Source: an uncultured Pseudomonadota bacterium (lineage in GTDB: Bacteria > Pseudomonadota > Gammaproteobacteria > Burkholderiales > Eutrophovitaceae). Taken from it: a DNA stretch of 10,535 nucleotides. A program made the translations under genes and the position numbers. The notes under the pieces are model-generated. The model made no database searches, was not told the DNA's origin, and saw only the letters and a list, made by a program, of their open reading frames with translations. Location of the stretch: NCBI GenBank assembly GCA_913057845.1, contig CAJXPC010000034.1, positions 1 to 10,535 on the forward strand, read 5' to 3'. This document shows, piece after piece, positions 6,957-10,535 of the stretch. Every line of letters starts with the position of its first letter. Position 1 is the first letter of the stretch.

Positions 6957-7544
6957 ATGTTGAATAGATCAAGCTTGATGTCACTAGAAGAATATGCGAC
7001 GCGTAGATCCTTGTTTCGTGCAGAAGTTATGGAGCATAAAAAAAATAGGAAAATATATTTGGGTGAGCATGTGACCTTATTATTTGAGGATGCCTTAACC
7101 GTTCAATATCAAGTTCAGGAAATGCTTCGGGTAGAACGAATTTTTGAAGAAGAAGCCATCAATGAGGAATTGCACGCTTATCTGCCCTTGGTTCCAGACG
7201 GAGGTAACTGGAAGGCGACGTTGTTAATTGAATACCCTGATGAGGCTGAGAGAAAAGTTGCTCTATCGAAGCTCATTGATCTTGAAGATCGTGTTTGGGT
7301 GAAGGTTCCTGGATTTGATAAGGTTTTTCCTTTTGCGGATGAGGACTTGGACCGTGAAAATGCTGAGAAAACCTCTGCGGTGCATTTTCTTAGATTTGAG
7401 CTCACGAATGATATGAGGAGGTCGCTTCTTCACGGATCATCGCTAAGTATTGGAATAGATCATCCTAACTACACGGTAGAAATTGAAGAGGTGTCTGAAA
7501 GCTCCCGCGACTCTTTAGTGAGTGATTTGATTGCGGATAGTTGA
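6957..7544 (+). CDS. DUF3501 family protein
   Basis: A conserved protein of unknown function that travels with the rubrerythrin and CCG Fe-S genes. The 195 residues match the family's usual length of about 190-200. The family pattern is visible in the N-terminal SLEEYATRR and EHKKNRKIYLG segments, the central EMLRVERIFEEE (55-66), ELHAYLPLVPDGGNWKATLL (71-90) and VHFLRFELT (142-150). It has no cysteine, so it cannot ligate a cluster through thiolates, but it is rich in Glu, Arg and conserved His. No signal peptide or membrane helix is seen. ATG at 6957 is supported by GGAGAG six bases upstream and by spacing of 17 bp from the Fe-S gene. It may be an assembly or docking partner of the Fe-S protein, or a redox enzyme subunit; the sequence does not decide. 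Confidence 0.9.
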   Translation: MLNRSSLMSLEEYATRRSLFRAEVMEHKKNRKIYLGEHVTLLFEDALTVQYQVQEMLRVERIFEEEAINEELHAYLPLVPDGGNWKATLLIEYPDEAERKVALSKLIDLEDRVWVKVPGFDKVFPFADEDLDRENAEKTSAVHFLRFELTNDMRRSLLHGSSLSIGIDHPNYTVEIEEVSESSRDSLVSDLIADS

Positions 7545-7573
7545 GAATGACCTTGAAAGTTGCACCAATATAG

Positions 7574-7778
7574 TCTCGTTACTGGGTTGATCGCCTAGAG
7601 TCCAAAGGGATGGCTTTAATTGAGGAAGGCCGGCAATATATTTGGAGAATGTATATGGCTGGGTCGACTCACGATCTTTGATCGCGGACGGGGTTCTATT
7701 TTTCTGATATTGGGCACAAAGCCCTTTGCTTCAGGTAAAGTCTTCCATCCACTGACCCGTCAATACATCTATTCTTAA
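7574..7778 (+). pseudogene. C-terminal remnant of a cyclopropane-fatty-acyl-phospholipid synthase-like gene
   Basis: The stretch between DUF3501 and the CNP1-like gene reads as the tail of a SAM-dependent Cfa-type synthase. From 7574 one frame gives RYWVDRLES, then ALIEEGRQYIWRMYMAGS, and continues to H at 7670-7672. One extra base at 7673-7676 then shifts the frame, and from 7677 the reading continues FDRGRGSIFLILGTKPFASG, then PLTRQYIYS and a TAA stop at 7776-7778. The order W-RLE, W-R-(L/M)YMAGS, F-RG, KP and PLTR-Y is what I recall of Cfa-family C-termini. In-frame TAG at 7571 and further apparent indels block reading upstream, and the DUF3501 coding region ends at 7544. At least three quarters of the gene (full length about 400 residues) is therefore missing. 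The frameshift alone could be a sequencing error, but the missing body could not. The family assignment is from memory of motif order. Confidence 0.68.
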
Positions 7779-7794
7779 AGTTAGATGTGTTTTT
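7762..7794 (+). repeat. AT-rich inverted repeat with T-run before the CNP1-like gene
   Basis: AATACATCTA (7762-7771) pairs with TAGATGTGTT (7782-7791) over ten positions with one T-G wobble, around a 10-nt loop, and a T-run extends to 7794. The core ACATCTA/TAGATGT is perfect. It spans the stop codon of the Cfa remnant and lies 12 bp before the next start codon. It may be the old gene's weak terminator, a terminator for the DUF3501 operon, or a regulatory stem near the downstream ribosome binding site. The low GC of the stem makes efficient termination doubtful. Confidence 0.45.
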
Positions 7795-7806
7795 CAGAAA
7801 GTTGAT

Positions 7807-8421
7807 ATGTGCTTTTTTTTAGAGAGATTAAACTCGCTGGTCTTGGGCATCATAGGCTTAGGCCTGGTCTTGGCGTGCGCCGTTTCTAGCATTCAAATCG
7901 ATGCGCATGCTCAAACCGATGAGTCAGGTCGGTATAAACAGGACGGATCTATAAATACAAAGGAAAAATACGAGAGATCACAACATTGGAATGAGTTGGG
8001 CATTGATTTGCCACCACCCCCTCAAAAAAACCGGTTCAGTCTTTTTCAGACAACAAGTCAGTCCGGTTTTCGGTTTCTCGTTGATGTCTCTTCAATTCAG
8101 CTGGGAGAGGATGGGGTTGTCCGTATGGTTTTACTTACGGTCTCTCCCAAAGGCAGTGAGAACATAACCTATGAGGGGTTTCGCTGTGAAACCGCGGAGT
8201 ACAAGTTTTATGCCTCAAGCTTCGGGTTCGATAAGGCGTGGATGCCTGTTAAAAATCCTCAATGGCGGGGAGCATTTTACCAAACGGCTAATGGTTATCG
8301 AGGGGATTTGTTAAAATATTATATTTGTATCGACGGTGCCAATTTATTAGATGAGCGGCAATTAAAGGTGCTCTTCAAGAAGGGAGAAATGAGCAAAAAG
8401 AAGGGTCGGCTAAGCCAATGA
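7807..8421 (+). CDS. CNP1-like family protein, exported
   Basis: A predicted periplasmic protein of unknown function. The N-terminus is a signal peptide: a hydrophobic core at residues 11-29, then AHA-Q (33-36), a good signal peptidase I site. A lipobox-like VLAC at 21-24 is present but has an unusual Leu at -2, so a lipoprotein is less likely. A proline-rich linker follows at 69-72. The CNP1-like domain follows at about 85-180 and is recognised by the segment around SPKGSENITYEGFRC (113-127), then the WMPVKNPQWR segment (145-154) and YYICIDG (171-177). C127 and C174 may form a disulfide after export. AGAAAG (7796-7801) is a weak ribosome binding site five bases from ATG. The gene converges with proB at 22 bp separation. 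As I recall, betaproteobacteria commonly carry a CNP1-like gene next to proB, which supports both the assignment and the taxonomic guess. Confidence 0.85.
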   Translation: MCFFLERLNSLVLGIIGLGLVLACAVSSIQIDAHAQTDESGRYKQDGSINTKEKYERSQHWNELGIDLPPPPQKNRFSLFQTTSQSGFRFLVDVSSIQLGEDGVVRMVLLTVSPKGSENITYEGFRCETAEYKFYASSFGFDKAWMPVKNPQWRGAFYQTANGYRGDLLKYYICIDGANLLDERQLKVLFKKGEMSKKKGRLSQ

Positions 8422-8443
8422 TTATGGTTGGGGCGCCTAATTC

Positions 8444-9565
8444 TTAGTCGTCAAGCGCCAGATTATCTCTATTAATGAGTTCTAGATCATCCACATAGCC
8501 GAGTACCTTTGCTATTTGTTCAGAGGGAAGCCCTTTTATCCTGTTTATTTCTGTGAAATTGTAGTTGATGAGTCCGTAGGCAATGACTTTCCCCGACGCG
8601 TTGGCGCAAGCTACAACATCGCCTCGATCGAAGTCTCCTTGAATACTAGTAACACCTATGGGTAATAAACTTTTATGATTTATGGTTATGGCGTGTATTG
8701 CCCCTTCATCAAGAGTGAGTGTGCCGCGAACTTGTAAATGATTACTGAGCCATTGTTTTCTGGCGGTCATCACAGGCTTGGAGGCATTCAGTCTGCTGCC
8801 AATCTTTTCCCCAGATAGAATGCGCAATAAGACATCTGATTCTTTCCCGTTGGCGATGACGGTATGCGTCCCGCTGCGCGCAGCTCGTTTTGCCGCACGC
8901 AATTTTGTGAGCATGCCGCCGCTGCCTAGGTTGGAGCCATTACCTGTCGCCATTTGTTCCAGTGAGGGGTCACCTGCGTCAGCTACATCAATTTTTTGAA
9001 CATCTTGAGATGTTCTTGGGTCGCCAGTGAAGAGGCCATCTTGATCGGTAAGAATGATGAGCGTATCCGCCTCAACCAAGTTCGCAACGAGTGCAGCTAA
9101 AGTGTCATTATCACCAAACTTAATTTCTTCGGTTGCGATCGAGTCGTTCTCGTTCACAATCGGCACAATGCCCAGATCTATCAATGTGCGCAGTGTGGAT
9201 CTAGCATTTAAATATCGCGTTCTGTTAGCCAAATCATCATGGGTTAGTAAAATTTGAGCGGTGTGTAACCCTAAGGCCTGAAAGGCGTCTTCATAGGCTC
9301 TGATTAAGCCCATCTGCCCGACTGCGGCTGCTGCTTGAAGATCATGAATCATGGTGGGCCGCACTTTCCAGCCCAAACGAAGCATGCCTTCGGCGACCGC
9401 TCCACTGGAGACGAGAACGATTTCAGATCCTTCTTTTTTGATCTTTACGATTTGTCGAGTCCACTCCCTAAGTGCAGGCAAGTCAAGCCCTTGGCCATTG
9501 GCCGTAATCAGGCTACTGCCAATTTTAACGACGATTCGTTTGTTGTGGTGCGCCTTAGTGTTCAT
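8444..9565 (-). CDS. proB: glutamate 5-kinase with C-terminal PUA domain
   Basis: Phosphorylates L-glutamate with ATP to give gamma-glutamyl phosphate, the first and feedback-inhibited step of proline synthesis in the cytoplasm. The 373 residues compare with 367 in E. coli. The amino-acid kinase domain shows KIGSSL (14-19), VSSGAVAEG (52-60), GQMGL (83-87), the [12 protein letters not shown] segment (114-125), [13 protein letters not shown] (135-147) carrying substrate-binding N and D residues, [11 protein letters not shown] (151-161), [12 protein letters not shown] (173-184), and the GSGGM loop (214-218) with K221 after it. A PUA domain occupies about 278-350 and ends in IAKVLGY, as is typical. 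The start is ATG at 9565 with an AGAG-rich site upstream. It follows obg by 17 bp on the same strand, the usual gammaproteobacterial/betaproteobacterial rplU-rpmA-obg-proB order. proA is not adjacent. Confidence 0.97.
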   Translation of the reverse strand: MNTKAHHNKRIVVKIGSSLITANGQGLDLPALREWTRQIVKIKKEGSEIVLVSSGAVAEGMLRLGWKVRPTMIHDLQAAAAVGQMGLIRAYEDAFQALGLHTAQILLTHDDLANRTRYLNARSTLRTLIDLGIVPIVNENDSIATEEIKFGDNDTLAALVANLVEADTLIILTDQDGLFTGDPRTSQDVQKIDVADAGDPSLEQMATGNGSNLGSGGMLTKLRAAKRAARSGTHTVIANGKESDVLLRILSGEKIGSRLNASKPVMTARKQWLSNHLQVRGTLTLDEGAIHAITINHKSLLPIGVTSIQGDFDRGDVVACANASGKVIAYGLINYNFTEINRIKGLPSEQIAKVLGYVDDLELINRDNLALDD

Positions 9566-9582
9566 CTCTCGTAAGGACTCAA

Positions 9583-10485
9583 TTAATGGGATTCGTTCTT
9601 GTCTTCTTCTAGTTTACTCATGTATTCCATGATGCTATTAATAAGCGCTGGAGTGCCTTCTGCGGATAGCGATGAGATTGGAAAAATCCGCGAGCTATCG
9701 GCGAGTCCTTTTTTGAGGGCGGCGGATATCTCCGCAACAAACGCTCCTTGTTCCTCCTTAGGAATTAAGTCTATTTTATTTAATGCAATCCACCTTGGTT
9801 TCTTAAATAGTGCTTCATCATACTTTTGTAATTCGAGACATATATCGTTAGCTCCTTGCGCGATTGAGTCTGTATCAGGGTATTCGGTGCCTATGTCGAT
9901 TACATGAACTAATAATTTAGTTCGTTGCAGATGCTTTAAGAACTGATGTCCCAGTCCTGCGCCTTCCGAGGCGCCAGCAATTAGCCCGGGTATATCTGCG
10001 ATTACAAAGCTGCCTCTAAATCCAGAGCGCACAACTCCTAAATGAGGATGTAATGTCGTAAATGGATAGTCGGCTACTTTGGGCTTCGCAGCGGATACCG
10101 AAGTGATGAGGGTCGATTTCCCCGCATTTGGAAATCCTAACAAGCCAACGTCCGCAAGAACACTAAGCTCCATACGAATCATCCTGGTTTCGCCGAGTTC
10201 GCCATTGGTGAACTGCCTCGGCGCACGGTTGATGCTCGACTTGAAGTGTATATTGCCGAGCCCCCCTTTGCCTCCTTTGCATAGTTGTTCCGTTTGCCCA
10301 TCTTGGCTTAGATCAAAAATTACGGAGTTGTCGGCTTCATCGTAAATGATTGTGCCCATGGGAACTTCTAGGTAGAGATCATTACCTGATCGACCATAAC
10401 AGTCTTTGCCCTGACCATTCTCACCATTTTTAGCGCGAAAAATTCGTTTGAAACGATAGTCTAAAAGGGTATTGATGTCCCTGGA
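9583..10485 (-). CDS. obg: Obg/CgtA ribosome-associated GTPase, N-terminus cut by adapter
   Basis: An essential GTPase of late 50S subunit assembly and stress or growth control. Three hundred genuine residues are present, from the TCC codon at 10485-10483 to TAA at 9585-9583. The window begins inside the glycine-rich Obg fold, at about E. coli residue 50, with INTLLDYRF; about 49 N-terminal residues lie beyond the insert. Numbering from the first genuine residue, the G domain shows G1 GFPNAGKST (117-125), the YPFTTLHP switch (140-147), G3 DIPG (164-167), G4 NKID (236-239) and G5 SSLSA (271-275). The short acidic end, [10 protein letters not shown], lacks the long Asp/Glu tail of enterobacterial ObgE. 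A GTG start at 10500 that prefixes MYKRQ is entirely adapter-derived and must not be annotated. rpmA and rplU would be expected upstream, beyond the window. Confidence 0.97.
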   Translation of the reverse strand, partial: SRDINTLLDYRFKRIFRAKNGENGQGKDCYGRSGNDLYLEVPMGTIIYDEADNSVIFDLSQDGQTEQLCKGGKGGLGNIHFKSSINRAPRQFTNGELGETRMIRMELSVLADVGLLGFPNAGKSTLITSVSAAKPKVADYPFTTLHPHLGVVRSGFRGSFVIADIPGLIAGASEGAGLGHQFLKHLQRTKLLVHVIDIGTEYPDTDSIAQGANDICLELQKYDEALFKKPRWIALNKIDLIPKEEQGAFVAEISAALKKGLADSSRIFPISSLSAEGTPALINSIMEYMSKLEEDKNESH

Positions 10486-10535
10486 CTGTCTCTTATACAC
10501 ATCTGACGCTGCCGACGAATAGAGAGGTGTAGATC
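10486..10535. other. Nextera i5-side sequencing adapter (synthetic)
   Basis: Positions 10486-10504 are the reverse complement of the Tn5 mosaic end. The Nextera read-1 adapter continues to 10518. Positions 10519-10526 (ATAGAGAG) fit the reverse complement of the 8-base i5 index known as S502 (name from memory), and 10527-10535 fit the start of the reverse-complemented P5 primer. Genomic sequence ends at 10485. Confidence 0.97.

Noticed and set aside
7610-7684. Small independent ORF of about 23 codons after DUF3501
   Set aside because: Its sequence continues in motif order both upstream of the ATG and, after a one-base shift, downstream, so it is part of the Cfa remnant.
7712-7724. Hairpin GGGC/GCCC followed by T-rich sequence as a terminator of the DUF3501 operon
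   Set aside because: The 4-bp stem is too short and the T-tract is interrupted; the bases are better explained as codons of the Cfa remnant.
9599-9907. Plus-strand open frame of 102 codons within obg
   Set aside because: It is antisense to conserved G-domain sequence and is explained as a shadow frame.

Overview
The window is a 10,440-base genomic insert (46-10485) between two synthetic Illumina/Nextera adapters (1-45 and 10486-10535). The insert looks like chromosome of a free-living proteobacterium. Its GC is moderate by eye, and it carries ordinary Shine-Dalgarno sites and sigma-70-like promoters. CNP1-like and DUF3025 proteins, plus a CNP1-like gene beside proB-obg, suggest a betaproteobacterium (Burkholderiales-like). 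That assignment rests on remembered family distributions and was not tested. No tRNA, rRNA, CRISPR array or insertion sequence was recognised.

Region 1 (46-2820) is catabolic. A short-chain dehydrogenase/reductase, cut by the left adapter, is transcribed leftward. Divergently from it runs a pair encoding acylating acetaldehyde dehydrogenase and 4-hydroxy-2-oxovalerate aldolase. Together these two convert 4-hydroxy-2-oxo acids from aromatic or steroid meta-cleavage to pyruvate and an acyl-CoA. No hydratase or ring-cleavage gene is in view.

Region 2 (2882-4886) holds a leftward FAD oxidoreductase of the L-2-hydroxyglutarate oxidase type. A DUF3025 gene of unknown function is divergent from it across a 67-79 bp gap.

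Region 3 (4922-7544) is a redox or stress module. It has a strong consensus promoter, a rubrerythrin lacking the rubredoxin domain, a clear intrinsic terminator, a two-[4Fe-4S], CCG-domain protein resembling GlpC/HdrD, and a cysteine-free DUF3501 protein. The Fe-S protein and DUF3501 may be the electron-supply partners that a rubredoxin-less rubrerythrin needs.

Region 4 (7545-8421) is mostly intergenic on first reading. However, 7574-7778 reads, across one frameshift, as the last ~68 residues of a cyclopropane-fatty-acyl-phospholipid synthase-like protein, so it appears to be a gene remnant. A CNP1-like exported protein follows.

Region 5 (8444-10485, leftward) is housekeeping: obg (GTPase, N-terminus lost at the right adapter) followed 17 bp later by proB (glutamate 5-kinase), converging on the CNP1-like gene.
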